A stretch of DNA of 64,000 bases from positions 124,001 through 188,000 of the forward strand of contig SADC01000841.1 in NCBI GenBank assembly GCA_004194705.1, written 5' to 3'. Shown piece after piece: positions 1 through 11,653 of the stretch (the first letter of the stretch is position 1; each line of letters begins with the position of its first letter). A program made the translations under genes and the position numbers. Origin of the DNA: Ditylenchus dipsaci. Its lineage: Eukaryota > Nematoda > Chromadorea > Rhabditida > Anguinidae. The notes beneath the pieces are model-generated. The model did no database searches and was not told the origin of the DNA. It saw only the letters and a program-made list of their open reading frames with translations.

Positions 1-1512
1 TATTGTATAAATGAAATCTGTGCAGAATCAAAAGAAAAAATTGAGAAAATCAGCATCAGAATAAAAAAATTTCTTCTAGGGGGGGGGGGGGGATGGTAGG
101 GGTGGCATGTGCCCCCCCCCCGTCAGATTTTTCCTTATCGGTGCCCCCCCCTGTCATATTTTTCTCAAAACGGTGTAGGTAAAATGGCCTAAAAATGGCC
201 TGGTAAACCCCCCCCCCGTCAGAAATTGGCCACTGGGCCAGCCTGTACTTGGTTTGTTTAAATTTTTTCTGAATTAGATTTAGGTTTTCAATTGAAGAGA
301 AGCTTTTTATTTCAAAAATACCTTGGTTCCTTTGTTGTTTAGCAAAAACTTATATCGTTTTGTAACTGATATAAGCGCTCCTTAAAATAATAATTGATTA
401 AAATAAAAATTAGCAAAAAGTGAGTGCGTGCATCTCTAGCCCACCAAGTACTCTGCGCCTTCAGACGGGGCGCAGGAGACCAACGCTTTTACATCTCAGA
501 CATGAATCTCTCTAAAGTGACTCTGGATGCATGAAAATGTATGCATACCAGAGTTTCTTTATGCGGTAGGCCCCAGTCAACAAAACTATGTTCAAATTCT
601 ATCTTTTATGGTACCTGAGGCCTCTCTGACTAATTAAAGATTGGAAAATGGAAATCAGAAAATGAAAAGTTTTCGTCTCAAGAAACGAAAAATGGAAAGT
701 GGAAACTTTCCAATTCTCTGTCTCACTAAAATATTTTCCACTTTCCATTTTTCAGTTTCCATTTTCTAATTTTCCATGGAAAATGGAAAATTTTCCATGA
801 AGTAACTTTTAAATGAAAAGTCGAATTAAGTCATTCTTACTGTGCCACGATCCCAGTAATTAGGGTACGAATATATAATAGACTTAAATTAGGACTCTAC
901 TCGTTAATAGCCTCCCCCTAATAATTTTTCAGATATCCCTGAAACCATACTTTTTTTTTGAAAAATGCTGAAATTAGTACGGGCTGTCCTTCAGCTTAAG
1001 CCTAAGGCTAAGCCTAATTGCTAAGCAAAAAATTATTGGGGTGGGGTGATATTCCCGAGGAACTGTTCAGGGGGGGAGGGGGTTAAAGCCAAGTAGCGCC
1101 CAAATAACATTGTTGACACGTCTAATAGACTCCTGAATTTCCGAGTGGTCCACGTGGATATCCATTTTGACCAGTGGAGCCGCTCCACTGGAGCGTACCA
1201 ATGTTGAAGGGTTGAGGAAGGTCTACCCTACGTTTAGGTTTCGAAAATTCTCTGTCCCACTTACTAGCCCTACCCACTTACTAGCACATCCATGCATCCT
1301 ACAAGTGTACTTGCCTAATTAATCCTCGATCATAGGTATACACCTGCTCTTAAAGTTAGCTAACTCAGGCTGATGAAATCGAAGTTTTTGTCCTATCAGA
1401 CCAGATTCCACATGCAATTTGAGGTCAGGACAAATGATTTGTTTGTGGCTCTGAACAAATTTTAATATTTGGGATCATTCTGTTGGATATTAACTTACCC
1501 TATGGTACCCAC
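1..1512. other. Non-coding, repeat-rich stretch
   Basis: No gene was recognised. It holds G and C homopolymer runs near positions 80-220, a copy of a dispersed foldback core at about 425-600, and palindromic AT-rich text around 640-800 (ggaaaatggaaa and its complement). The rest has no long open frame with coding character on either strand. Confidence 0.5.
425..600. repeat. Dispersed foldback core, copy 1
   Basis: One copy of a repeat seen at least seven times in the window. Its order is: gtgagtgcgtgcatctct, a GC-rich hairpin (ctgcgcc...ggcgcag), the text ctctggatgcat, tatgcataccagagtttctt, and caacaaaactatgttcaa. Other copies are near 5930-6215, 19290-19500, 38275-38520, 41340-41590, 57095-57175 (partial) and 58140-58405. 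In several of these it sits at the centre of a larger inverted-repeat element. Confidence 0.7.
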
Positions 1513-2017
1513 TAGGGTTGGCCTCCCCCCCCCCCCCCGCTTTTTGGGTGCGGGGGGAGATTAGACTAAAAAAATTTGCGGGGGGGAGAAGCGGGGGGGA
1601 GGTGGCCAATTTTTTTTGCGGGGGGAGGAGCGGGGGGGGAAGCTGTGAGCGGGGGGGGGGGCAGTGGCGGGGGTGCGTGATTAATTTACAAGCCTCGGGA
1701 CTGAAAATTTCGAAACAGCAGTCTAGAATGAATCTGAAGGCTTTTGAAACACTTCTGAAGTCAAAGCTGCAATATTGCCCATCCTCTGGTTCGATAAATC
1801 TTGATCTTCTGGGCTGCCGTTCTGAAAATGACCTCATCCGAGAGTTTTTTTCGACTGGGATTTTTTGCGGGGGTGACGGGGGGGTCATTTGGGAGGGGGG
1901 GGAGAAACGGGGGGGAGGTGGCCAATTTTTTTTGCGGGGGGGAGGAGCGGGGGGAGGTATAAGGAAAATTTGGTCAAAAAGCGGGGGGGAGGGGGCGAGG
2001 GGGAGAGGGGGCCCCTA
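1513..2017. mobile_element. G-rich inverted-terminus element with 8-bp duplication and captured segment
   Basis: The element begins TAGGGTTGGCC and ends GGGGCCCCTA. It is flanked by the exact 8-bp repeat GTACCCAC at 1505-1512 and 2018-2025. The flanks inside are built of repeated G-rich modules (gcggggggga, ggtggccaatttttttt). Between them, about 1690-1860, lies ordinary-composition DNA that on the plus strand stays open in one frame, with MNLKAFETLLKSK near its start, and resembles a captured exon. The G-rich open frames on both sides are translations of simple repeat and are not genes. Confidence 0.6.
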
Positions 2018-2175
2018 GTACCCACCCCGGATTTCGGAATTTGGCTGACGAAAATAGCAAATTTGGTTTTATAAAACTTTATTCCCCACAAGATTTTAAG
2101 TTAAAATGAATGATTGGTTTTTGATTTTTACTAAAACTTTATTTTAGGACATCCAGCTGGATATCCATCCGAGCC

Positions 2176-4029
2176 CACGGGGTTTCAAAACTCGAATTTG
2201 TGTTCAGCAGGGATTTTTGCGCCAATTAAAAAAATTCATCCTAGTTTATCAATTTATGTTAATTTTTCTTTTGCCTCTGCTTTAGTCATTTATCAAGAAT
2301 TTGTAGCAAGTTTTGTCAAGTTTGCTGACTGTAAGATTCCCTGTGTTCTGGGCTATCGATAGAGCCATCACTCACCCAAAAACCATCGAAATTTAGAAAA
2401 TTTTGATTGATTTTATCGAAATGAGAATTTGAGTGTCGTTCTAAAAAAGCTTGAATGCTCTTTTAAATTGATTCTTCTCTGAGAAAAGCAATCTAGGGAT
2501 TGATAGAGAAGTAATTTACTCAATAATTTACTGATAATTTACCGTACCAAGGACGTATGGAAAAAATAAAAATTTAGGGTGTCTTATGCAAAAATTAGAT
2601 GGAAAACGCAAAAATCCCTATTTTCACTCGAGAAAATGCCAGTTGTTTGCTGTTGATGGTCTCTCGCTTGTAAAACTCTTGGTTTTTAAAATTCTATTTT
2701 GGCAAAAAGATAGAAGATAATGTTAGCTTTCTTTTGGTATATAAAAATGCTCAAAAATGCAAAATTTGAGGTTTCAAATGCAAATTAAATTTGGTATAAT
2801 TTTATAGCTGAAGATGGTTTCCACCAGAAGAATGTGCGCTAAGCCAAATGGACCATTTCTGGCCGCAATTTGGTGCAGCCGCAGCCAATATAAGGTGGGA
2901 AAATGAAGGCTGAAGAACCAGAAGCTAGATGAAGCCTAAATTCAAGCTGCCGAACAAGCAAAGATGATGCGTAGAGCTCGTCTATGTAAGTATTTTTTTT
3001 GGTGGTTTTATTTTCCAATGTTTGCGGAATTTCGGAAACATTAAGATTTTTGTAGCAAAATTGGCCAAAGAAAAGGAAGAGCAGTCAAAACAAGCTCAAG
3101 ATGATGCCGAAGCCAAAGCAATCCTCTCAAAAGCTATTCTCTCAGCCAAAAGAAGGCAAGCAGCAACATCCAGGTGGAAAAAAACTATGGCTAAGTCAGA
3201 CAAAAGAATAAAGGCATCAGAAAAATGAAATATTTGCTAGATTTATGTTATGCTGAACCTTTTATGGACTCTCTGATTGATTTTTACTGATTATCTATGT
3301 ATTTTAAGGAAAGCAAGAGCCTCTTAGAAGATCAGCTAGTCTTCAAGTGGATGTGACAAGTGACGCGATTGTAAAACTTCATCGAGAAAAACTATCTCTG
3401 CTGAATAGTTTGACGGAACCAAAAAAAAGAGTCTGTAAGGTTTTCAATATTGTTACTTTTTCCATAGTAGTTTTCTGATTCAGACTCCTCGGTAGCCGCT
3501 ACACAAACTGGGTCGGGCAGCATCACTCTTCCAAGAAGATTTTTTGCTGCTAGACGAACGCTTGATGCTCACAAATTGCTTGAAGAAGTATGGTTCCCTT
3601 TACTATTTATAACTTGAGTACCGATTAATTTTCAGCCATCTCAGTGATTCGGATATGTTCATTATCGAAAATTGTCTATGCGTAGTAAACATATTCTTTA
3701 TTGATATGTGTCGTGATCACACATCCGAAGACTGCAGAGTAACCAGGCATATCAAGTCAGAGAAATAGAAGAAAATTCTTCATAAAATTTTCCAATATTC
3801 CTATGTTTTTTGTTCAGTATGGAGATTTTTCGCGAGGTCGACAAGGAATCGTTGAAATAAACATTTGTTTTTGAGTTGTTGTGACCAAAAATCAGGGCTA
3901 ACAACAGTATGGGGACAGAAGTTCGTCAAATTTGACCCAAAAATAAATAAAATTAAAAAATCTTGCTTTGAAATCTTGGCGTTTTGTTTGAGTTAAACTG
4001 AACACAAATTCGGGTTTTGAAACCCCGTG
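2176..4029 (+). mobile_element. CACGG-type transposon, copy 1 (1854 bp), TSD AGCC
   Basis: Termini are CACGGGGTTTCAAAAC at the left and GTTTTGAAACCCCGTG at the right, with about 30 bp of imperfect inverted repeat. AGCC occurs directly on both sides (2172-2175 and 4030-4033), giving a 4-bp target duplication. The interior carries an intron-containing gene on the plus strand (2814-3647). A second, diverged element of almost the same length lies at 47161-49012. It shares the left terminus, a block around 2545-2670 (with actcgagaaaatgccagttg), the text before the start codon, and the right sub-terminal cttggcgttttgttt. Chapaev-group cut-and-paste elements also have 4-bp duplications and CAC termini, but no transposase is visible here, so the class is open. 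Confidence 0.75.
2814..3647 (+). CDS. Lys/Glu-rich small protein carried by CACGG-type transposon (five exons)
   Basis: Not recognised by family. Proposed exons are 2814-2985, 3056-3173, 3328-3434, 3484-3587 and 3636-3647. Donors are gtaagt, gtggaa, gtaagg and gtatgg, and acceptors include ttttgtag, gattcag and attttcag. Phases agree across introns 1, 3 and 4; intron 2 (3174-3327) is the least certain. The start reads MVSTRRM and follows tttatag by 6 nt, a likely trans-splice site. Exon 1 needs one or more single-base corrections to join the downstream frame. The middle of the protein (KLAKEKEEQSKQAQDDAEAK) is charged and probably coiled-coil; the end is LLEEPSQ and stop. The gene at 47929-48379 in the second element is colinear and starts MVRTRRA. 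The role is unknown: a transposon accessory or DNA-binding protein is inference only. Confidence 0.55.
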
Positions 4030-4033
4030 AGCC

Positions 4034-5810
4034 ACCGGTATATACTCTAGGTCTTGTATTTTGAGTCACCAAAATCACAGTTTTGGTTTCGTCAAACCAT
4101 GTTTGAATAAGAAACCTTTAAAAAACTAATATTTTCGGGATTTGAAGACAGATGCCCCCTCAGAATAACTATCTACCCCAGTATGGGTGTTGTGGCTATT
4201 GAAATCACTATTTTGGTATTAACAAACTGTGCTCAGCACATGACTTTAAGTAAGATAAGATGGTTTTCTGTCTTACATAAAAAATTCCAATTTTCCAAAA
4301 ACTCGCAGACCGTAGCCATAGTCATCAATTTTCTACTTTCCATTTCCCAATTTTGAAATATCTAACTATTTTTATGCAAGTGACAAACACCTAACTATTT
4401 TGCTGCAATAAAACCTATCCCTATACATATACAATCTTGATGGATTGATAGATGGAATGGAAAAGAGGGTAAGAGAAGTTGAAAGGCAAGCAACGGCGGC
4501 GGCGAAGTTTTTAGAAAGCAGATGGAAGGCATTTGATGGATGGGCAAGTGAATGTGTGGTGCATAGTGCAGTGGCTGCATGATTAATTACCTAAGTGTAG
4601 AAAGAACTTAAAACAACAGGCAGATATTGCACAGGGTGTACAACATACAGGGTATGTCAAAAAAACTTGACCACCTAAAAAATATAGTTCACAATAGCTA
4701 AATAATTAAATTAACCAAAATTTGCACAAAAAAATACTTTTAACAAACTCATAAAAATTGATATTGTTTGTGAATTTTTATTAAAAACAACCGTTTTTAT
4801 CTTCATCTATAGTTCTGGCCACCAAGCTTTCTGGTTGTTAAGCTGACCATTCAACTACATATGCGGTCAAATACTTTTTTCTTTTAACTTTATTTTTTTT
4901 CACTGTTAATAACAATTGTTCATTGTGAAGTTAATATATTTTTGAAATATTTGAGCAATATATATTAGAAATATTACAAAATCACTGAAGTTGCTTGGGG
5001 AAATGTAAGGTGTCTTCAAATACCAAAAACATTTACATTAACACTTGCATTTACACTTACGCCTTCACAATACGAATGTAAATGTAAATTTTCTTTTTAT
5101 TCTAACTTTGATTTCCAAAAGTCAGATCTTTTACTCACATACCGATTTTTTTAATTTTTTATAACTAGTATTGAAATCTTCGTCACTAATGAAGCGCTTT
5201 TAGTATTCTCTAAAAATACTTGCATTTAATTTTCATCAACATTTACATTTGTATTGTGAAGGGGTAAGTGTAAATTTAAGGGGTGTTCACAATACCAAAA
5301 AGATTTACATTTACACTTGTGATAGAGCAATTAATTTTTTGGGTGGATTTTATTAATGGTTTCTATTAACAGATTTTATTAATTTTTTTCGTGATTTTTT
5401 ACAAATTAAAAAATCTACATTTGTACAATATGCGGTCACTTTTGTCAATTTTTTTACATCCCAGTTTAATTAAAATACTATTTGTGCGAGATTTGAAAAA
5501 TCAATAGTTTAGTGTGCTAATATAAGTTAAGTTTTATAAAGTTTATGGTACCAATGAATTATATTATATTATGCATTTTAAAAGACATAATCTGTAAGAA
5601 TGGAGCATGACCTGGCCATGCCCGAACTTTTTTCCATATTTTATCTATCTTGTAAGAAATTAATAGGAAATTTGAAGCATTAAAAAATTTTGTTTTTATA
5701 AGAAAATTTTTTGAAACCCATTAATTTCAAGTTATTGAAGTTTTGGGAGTTGACTTTTCCGAAAATTGGCAGCCGTCATTCTTAAAAACTAGCGATTTCC
5801 TTAGAGAATT
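4034..5810. other. Mostly non-coding stretch with small hairpin repeats
   Basis: No recognisable gene. A possible 41-residue open frame is listed separately at 4457-4582. A foldback with arms made of atttacatttacactta-type text lies at about 4985-5320. Near 4650 the text cagggtatgtcaaaaaaact resembles one terminus of a Tc1/mariner element, but no partner terminus was found. Confidence 0.4.
4457..4582 (+). CDS. Possible short coding exon or micro-ORF
   Basis: A plus-strand frame of 41 residues starts MEKRVREVERQATAAAKFL and ends HSAVAA before tga. It has a protein-like, amphipathic composition, unlike the surrounding DNA. It may be a last exon of an unseen gene. No family was recognised, and a stop lies in the same frame just upstream, so it would need an exon boundary or the internal ATG. 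Confidence is low. Confidence 0.25.
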   Translation: MEKRVREVERQATAAAKFLESRWKAFDGWASECVVHSAVAA

Positions 5811-6262
5811 TAACCCTACCGGAGTATTTCCACCCCCCCTCCCCAACGAAATTTTTTCGAAGTGTTTTACCTGTTTTACCATGTTTTGGTCACTAAAGCT
5901 GGGCAAAAAGAGTCTCTAAATGCATTTTTGATCAACAGTCTTGCTCGGAATCATGTGTGAGGTAAGTGAGTGCTCGCATCTCTAACCAACCAAGCCCCCT
6001 GCGTCCCCTTCGGGGGTTAGAGATACTCCAGGTTGGTTATTACAACACAAGCCCCGAGCCCTGGGGGCTTGAGGTCTTGGAGTTGAAATGCTCACACCCA
6101 CATACCTTAGACACAAATAACTCAAAAGTGATTCTCGATGCATAAAGGCGTATGCATACCAGAGTTTCTTTAGGCAGTGTGCCCAGTCAACAAAACTATG
6201 TTCAACATCTTCCTTTTTACACTAAATTGGCCCAGGGTATACTCCGGTAGCGCCGAGAATTT
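5811..6262. mobile_element. Foldback element, ctaccggagtat termini, copy 1
   Basis: Left text ctaccggagtatttcc followed by a C run, and right text ggtatactccggtag, form inverted ends. The centre is the dispersed core (hairpin near 5990-6080). The copy at 57950-58650 has the same ends and centre with longer arms. No open frame of interest is inside. Confidence 0.6.
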
Positions 6263-6588
6263 TTTACACTAATCTTGTGCAGCGGATTGTGCTGAACAAG
6301 AATATGGAATAAAAAAAATTTGCTTTTGGACACGAAATTTTGAGAAAAGCGCCATTTTTGACCGAATTGAAGAATTGGCAAATGTAAACTTTTAAACTTT
6401 TGCTTCTACACCCAACCCCTACCCACTAAATTCGCTACAAGGTAGATAAAAAAAAGCAGAAAAATATTCCTGCATATTCAGACGTCTCGATAGGGTGTTC
6501 TATTCCTAGAGATTATGTCTTTAATTGATAATAATCTTAGGCATTTAACTTTTTATATTTTCTAGACAGCTTAAAATACAGTCAACTC

Positions 6589-7003
6589 CCGATTTAGTGT
6601 ACACCCCGAAAGTTCGTTCCCGCCTAGGGTCCGACACTTTTTTTACCCCGATTTTTGAAATCCTCTGTCAGTTGTGATTCGTCAGTCTAGTCGAAATATC
6701 GCAAGGATTCCGATTTTGCCGATCGTTTCTCAAAATACTCCGATTTGCATTTAAACCCGCAACTTCCGATTTAGTGTACACCCTTTTTCAAATTTAGGTG
6801 TGCACTAAATCGGGGGTTGCGGGTCTAAATGCAAATCGGAGTATTTTTTTAGAAACGATCGGCAAAATCGGAATCCTTGCGATATTTCGGACTAGACTGA
6901 CGAATCACAACTGACAGAGGATTTCAAAAATCGGGGTAAAAAAAGTGTCGGACCCTAGGCGGGAACGAACTTTCGGGGTGTACACTAAATCGGGAGTTGA
7001 CTG
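6589..7003. mobile_element. CAGTC palindromic MITE, TA duplication (415 bp)
   Basis: Almost a perfect palindrome along its whole length. Left is TA-CAGTCAACTCCCGATTTAG and right is the complement ending GACTG-TA. TA duplication and CAGT termini point to a Tc1/mariner-type non-autonomous element. Related copies are at 40819-42425 (split by two insertions), 43917-44339, 49487-49881, a short pair at 30271-30422, and a fragment near 47020-47150. Confidence 0.8.
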
Positions 7004-7071
7004 TAACAAAAAAGAATTGAAAATGACATCTTGTAAAATCATAAAATAAACTCATAAAAAAAGTTTAAAAA

Positions 7072-8535
7072 CTAAAAACTGCTAAATGGTCTTTCTTTTA
7101 AGTACCTCTTTAGTTTCGGCAAATTATATATCCTCTCTAAAAACTTTTGCAAAATAGGATACTGATTAAACACATCTGGCGAGAATCCTTTAATAGTCCA
7201 AAAATAGTCAGCCACCAAAAAGTCTACATAGGTTGGGCCGACTCCTCCAGCCAAGAAGCCTGTTTTGCTCTCTTCTATGAGTGCCTGATAAATAGGAAAA
7301 TGATGGCGAGATGCTGGCAAAAACACTTGAGTATACAATGCATCCTGAAAAATATAGTAAATTTTCACAAAAAAGACAAAATTTCTTGCTTGATCGCCAT
7401 GCTCCAGACCAGCTAAAGTGTAAATGTAGGGTCGAAAGTCTTTGACCACATCCTTGTGATAATCCGCTATTTCATCGGCTCTAGCCTTTTCCCAGTCAGT
7501 TTTTCCAGCCAGTCCAAATCTCCTGGCTAGAAATCGAGCAATAGCATAGCTCTCGCTCAGTGTGTGACTTTCTACCTTCAAAACAGGCATTTTTCCGTGA
7601 GGCGTCTCTTAAAAATTTAATTTTAAGAGAGTTGTTTATAATTTATTTTCTGGCCCATTTACTTATCGAGATTAATTTCGCTTCAAAAAAATCAAAGAGC
7701 AGAAAGTTTAACTCGTTGCGCAAACTTTTTTAAAAATTTTCACAGGGCAGCTATGACAATATGAGTAGTTGGTAAATAACCCAAAATTTTTAGTCACCAT
7801 TTTCGCATCTATTAGTCAGCTAAGTTTTCAAAGGATAGGCTAAAAAAAATTATCAAAAGGTTTATACTTTGATCAGCAAAGGTGAACAAAATCGATTCGA
7901 TGCTATATGAGGCTCTATATGTAATAGGGACGACTCCATCCTTCCCCTTCAACCCAACCACCTCTTCCCCCACTCCGAAAAAAAGGCCTTAGTCCCCCCC
8001 CTGTTTTTTTCAAAAATTTTATTTTTGTTTTTTTTTCTTCAACTTTATTTCTTGCTTTAAATTAAATTACATTTTTAGTATACTAAGATGAATTTCACCG
8101 ACAAGGTTAGGCTGATAGTCGATTTTTAATGCTTACGAGGCCATAATTTTTCTAGGACAAACAATGTATAATATGTATGAAATGAATAAATAAATGTATT
8201 TCGTGATATCTATTGCACCAAAAATCTCCTCCTTTTTTTATCAAATTACTGTATAATATGAAAAAATAGGTTAATGATTTTTTTGAGAAAAAGAATATTT
8301 TGAAACAGCAGAAAGGACCAAGGATAAAAATTTGGAAAAGCCTGAACAGGGGACATTTAACACATAGACCCTTAATGATATGTCACCTACTAGACTTATA
8401 ACTTGGCCAATCTTCCATAGAAATCTTGACATCTGCGAAGGGTTGATTAACGTAGTGAAATATAAGGCGAATGACTTCGCCAAGGTTTCGCACAGGAAAG
8501 TAGTGAAGTTTGTATTTGGGACTGGCAGCATGCAT
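7072..8535 (-). CDS. Sigma-class-like glutathione S-transferase
   Basis: Two exons: 8391-8535 (start ATG at 8535) and 7072-7607, phases fitting across the intron (donor A|GTAGGT, acceptor tttaag). Together they encode about 226 residues, slightly longer than the usual 200-210. Exon 1 holds the thioredoxin-like N-terminus, with Tyr12 in KLHYF in the place of the catalytic tyrosine of sigma GSTs, and EDWPSYKS. Exon 2 holds KTPHGKMPVL, then the glutathione-contacting ESYAIARFLARRFGLAG, then the all-helical C-terminal domain ending near residue 226. The family joins glutathione to electrophiles in the cytosol and is expanded in nematodes. No frameshift is needed. The intron (7608-8390) has no gene. 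The weak point is the start: MHAAS precedes the conserved PKYKL and a few extra residues may be untranslated. Confidence 0.93.
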
Positions 8536-8539
8536 CACT

Positions 8540-10146
8540 AACTTATAATTTCAAAGTAATAGCTAGTGTTAAACTGGTGACAATAAAGTCTAAGACAAAA
8601 AATTGGTTTTTGAGAAAGAATAAGACACAGAAAACGCTTATTTCCATGGCTACTTGAAATTTTAAAATTTGACCAAGCTTCAATGAATGGTGAAAAGACT
8701 AAAGGAAGTTATGAGTCTGAAGTAAAAACTTTAGACTAATAGTTATCTATATTTCTGCCAAAACATCACAGCGAAAAACAGAAAATAGATAAAATATGGG
8801 CCTATACGAGAGGAGGACAGTTCTTTTTTACCTTAGAGCTCTTGTCCATTTTTTGCAATTTTTTAGGGTTAGACTCAAGCAAGGGTTGGCAGCGAATGAT
8901 AGGACGGACTCAAAAATTTGTTAGATTCATGGGCTCTACCGTATTTTCTCTATTAAATTCTTGCGAGCTGGAATCTGGAGAAGAGAACGCTCCATGAGTA
9001 TTAACTCGGGTAAAACTGATCTTTGAAGACGCTTTAGTATCGACAGAGCATCGACTGAAACAGGACTGGAAGTAGCACGAAAGTAGAACTGGATGAAGTC
9101 CGAGACTCAAGACAGGATAATATATCAAGACTGCATTGAATATTAGACTGGCTAAGTCTGTCTTATAAAGATCAGAAATATTAATATGGCTAGGGCCATT
9201 ACTAGTATCAATAAAAATGGATGAGCCTATTTCAAGCTTAGACTTAAAAAAGGAAAAGTCGCTAGAAATAAGACTGGGATGAAAAGAATCAAGTGGTTGA
9301 CACAGAGAGATGAGGACCATCTTCTTATCGAGAAGAGAATCGCTCGCAAATTCGACCGCGAAAAAAAATAAGAGCTAGGCAACATCGATGCATAAGAGCT
9401 AAAGCTCAGAAAAATATAAACGGACTGAATTTACGTCATAATGTTTCTTCACGAGACAAATTCTAATGTGTAGTTGTCAAAAACGGACTTTTTTAAAATC
9501 ACTTGTGAAAAGTCACAAAATATTCTGACATAAAACTTTTTTCCAGACAACTCCCTGATTCTGACTTGCACGCTCGCCAAAAATAAAAAAACAGCCGGCG
9601 CCAGCGACGTCGCTTTTTCATTTACACCGCCAGCGCTGGCTGCAGCGCCAGATCTTTTAAAGTTTTCGCCGAAGGCGCTAATCAGATGTTTTTTTTGCCG
9701 GCGGCGCGCCGGCGCTGAACCAGCACCGGCTTATGTATAAGAAGAAAAAATTTGAATTTTGTTTTTAAACATGATAAAATTCACATTAAAACGATGTTTT
9801 TTTCACAACTGATAGCATTTGCATAATACTGAAATAGATCTCCTGCCTTCTGTTAACTTCTGAAACTATATAGTTTTTTCCATTTTTGTCAAATTTCAAA
9901 TTCTGCTCAAAACAATGAATGTATAAGTGGAATTTTGTTTTTAATATTTATTGCCTCGAACGGAATTTGAAATTTGACAGTCAAAATGCACAAAAATTTA
10001 TTTTGCACCAGCGGGTCACAGTCCGTCAAAATCGGGGCGCTTTCTAAAAAGATGATTGCCAAAAATCACAATTTTTCAAATTTTAGTCTGTTTTTCCATA
10101 TTTTTTGAATAATTTCAAAATTAACCTCAGAAAGCGCGTTTGTTAA
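8540..10146. other. No supported gene; GC-rich island 9580-9740
   Basis: Upstream of the GST. A 136-codon minus-strand open frame (8910-9320) was examined and is not convincing. At 8936-8951 there is a lone accgtattttctctat terminus of the CCGTATTT family. Positions 9580-9740 carry ggcgcc/gccggc-type repeats like those at 20634-20770, 22895-23085 and 63150-63300. Confidence 0.4.
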
Positions 10147-10381
10147 AGGGACATGGTCACCTGTTTTAAATTTTTTTCTCGCCAATTCAAAATATTTTTC
10201 CGAATCATTGAATTTTTGTATAGATTTTTCAACATGGTTTCTATCAAAACATGGCTTATAATTTAATTTTAGGTACAGTTTTGATAGAAACCAAGTGAAA
10301 AATCCGTTCAGAAGTTCAATGATTCAAAAAAAAAAATTTGAGGAGGCAGGGACAAAATTTGTAACAGGTGACCATGCCCCT
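10147..10381. mobile_element. TTAA-flanked hairpin element, AGGGRCATG termini
   Basis: A 235-bp foldback: TTAA-AGGGACATGGTCACCTG at the left and CAGGTGACCATGCCCCT-TTAA at the right. TTAA duplications are typical of piggyBac or Kolobok elements. A related complete copy is at 56187-56414. Relatives lacking clear ends are at 15648-15866, 23925-24065 and 58760-58890, with single ends at 63386 and 63652. Confidence 0.7.
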
Positions 10382-10782
10382 TTAAGGAGTGAGCTATTAT
10401 GCAAAAAATGAGCTTTTATGAGTCTAGGCTTAGTCACACACACTGGAAGTAGAGGTATTTGAAAATTTGTCAAAAATGTGATTCAACAACAGGTGGTTTG
10501 AAGAACAGTGTTTTGAAAAACTAAAGGTATCAATGGTCACAAGACTTTTGGAAATCCCACAACTAAAAAGAAAAACAACTTAAACGCCTATTCATATTAA
10601 GCATAAGCTTGACCGAGGCTGCCATTGAAAAAATCACTTTTCCAAAATATTTTATTAAATTTATGTCCCAAACATAAAAAACACAAAAAGTCACAAAAGC
10701 AGCAATAAAGTGGCGCTCCTCAAAGCAAGTAGCGTCAATAAAGCTCTGCTGGTTGATTATGTCTCTTACTCTGTCTATTATT

Positions 10783-11653
10783 TTAATCCCAAAAACTGTT
10801 CTCTGTCACTTTTTGGATGTGTTTGAACAAAGCTGCGGTTGTTGAAGAAGCGCTATCGACCAAGTCAAAATCATTGGGTGTTGAATTAACATTCTCTGCA
10901 GTTATAGAAGCATCGTTGGACCCAGTTGGCTGCTGGACTGAATGCATTGCAGAATATTGTGTGGTATATGCATCAAGAAGGTTTTGAACTTCTGGTGCCA
11001 TGACATTGTCGTTTGAGTTAACACCTCCGTATGGGAAAAATGACTGGAACTGCAATGTATAAATTAAAAAATTGAAAAAATTACGAGTGTTGGTACTGCT
11101 CCCTCAGCTCTTAATTGGAATACTTTTTTGGCAAGAGTCTGTAAAAACTCAACGAGGCCAGAATATACTCCAACCGCTATTTTTCATTTCTTCTAATTGA
11201 CTTGTCCGATACATTTCTTAGCGAAACTAAAGTAGTGTTTGAAAGTGAGCTGATTTTCCGACGTTTGCAAATTTTGATCCAAAACTGCTAATTGTTCATG
11301 TTTGAAAATGCAGTTAAATCCAGAATTCATATCTTTTTCCGGGTTTTTGAGTGATTTCGCTGATTTTCGGCCCAAGTGCTGATTTTTGGACCTTTCGACT
11401 TGCGAACAATCTTTTAAGCAATGGTTTTACATAAAATGAACTTGAACCCAAATCTAAAATCTTACAGCACTAACAGGAGTTGCAGCCGAAGAGGGTGTGG
11501 ACCTTGACGAGGAGTTGCTTCTGGTAGTTTTGGACAGCACTCTAAAGCAGTCTTCTAAGTCAGCACTTGAAGGTGTGGAAATGCATGGAGATATATCTCT
11601 TGCTCTTGCAGTACTCAGCACGATTTTTCTGCCTTCTAACAACACACTCACTC
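10783..11653 (-). CDS. Unrecognised Ser/Thr-rich protein, 3' exons
   Basis: Two joined exons are visible: 11466-11653 and 10783-11049. Donor is gct|gtaag, acceptor ttgcag, phase 0. The first encodes KGVSVLLEGRKIVLSTAR followed by a Ser/Thr/Arg-rich stretch; the second begins FQSFFPYGGVNSN and ends KVTENSFWD before the stop at 10783. The 5' acceptor (tttgcaaag) leaves the first exon incomplete, so one or more upstream exons are missing. Composition suggests a regulatory or disordered protein. No family was recognised. It could share a transcript with, or be a relative of, the gene at 16820-18130, but nothing joins them. Confidence 0.5.

Noticed and set aside
8910..9320. 136-codon minus-strand open frame
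   Set aside because: Composition is not protein-like in a consistent way, there are no splice partners, and it overlaps a lone CCGTATTT terminus that supplies its last codons.
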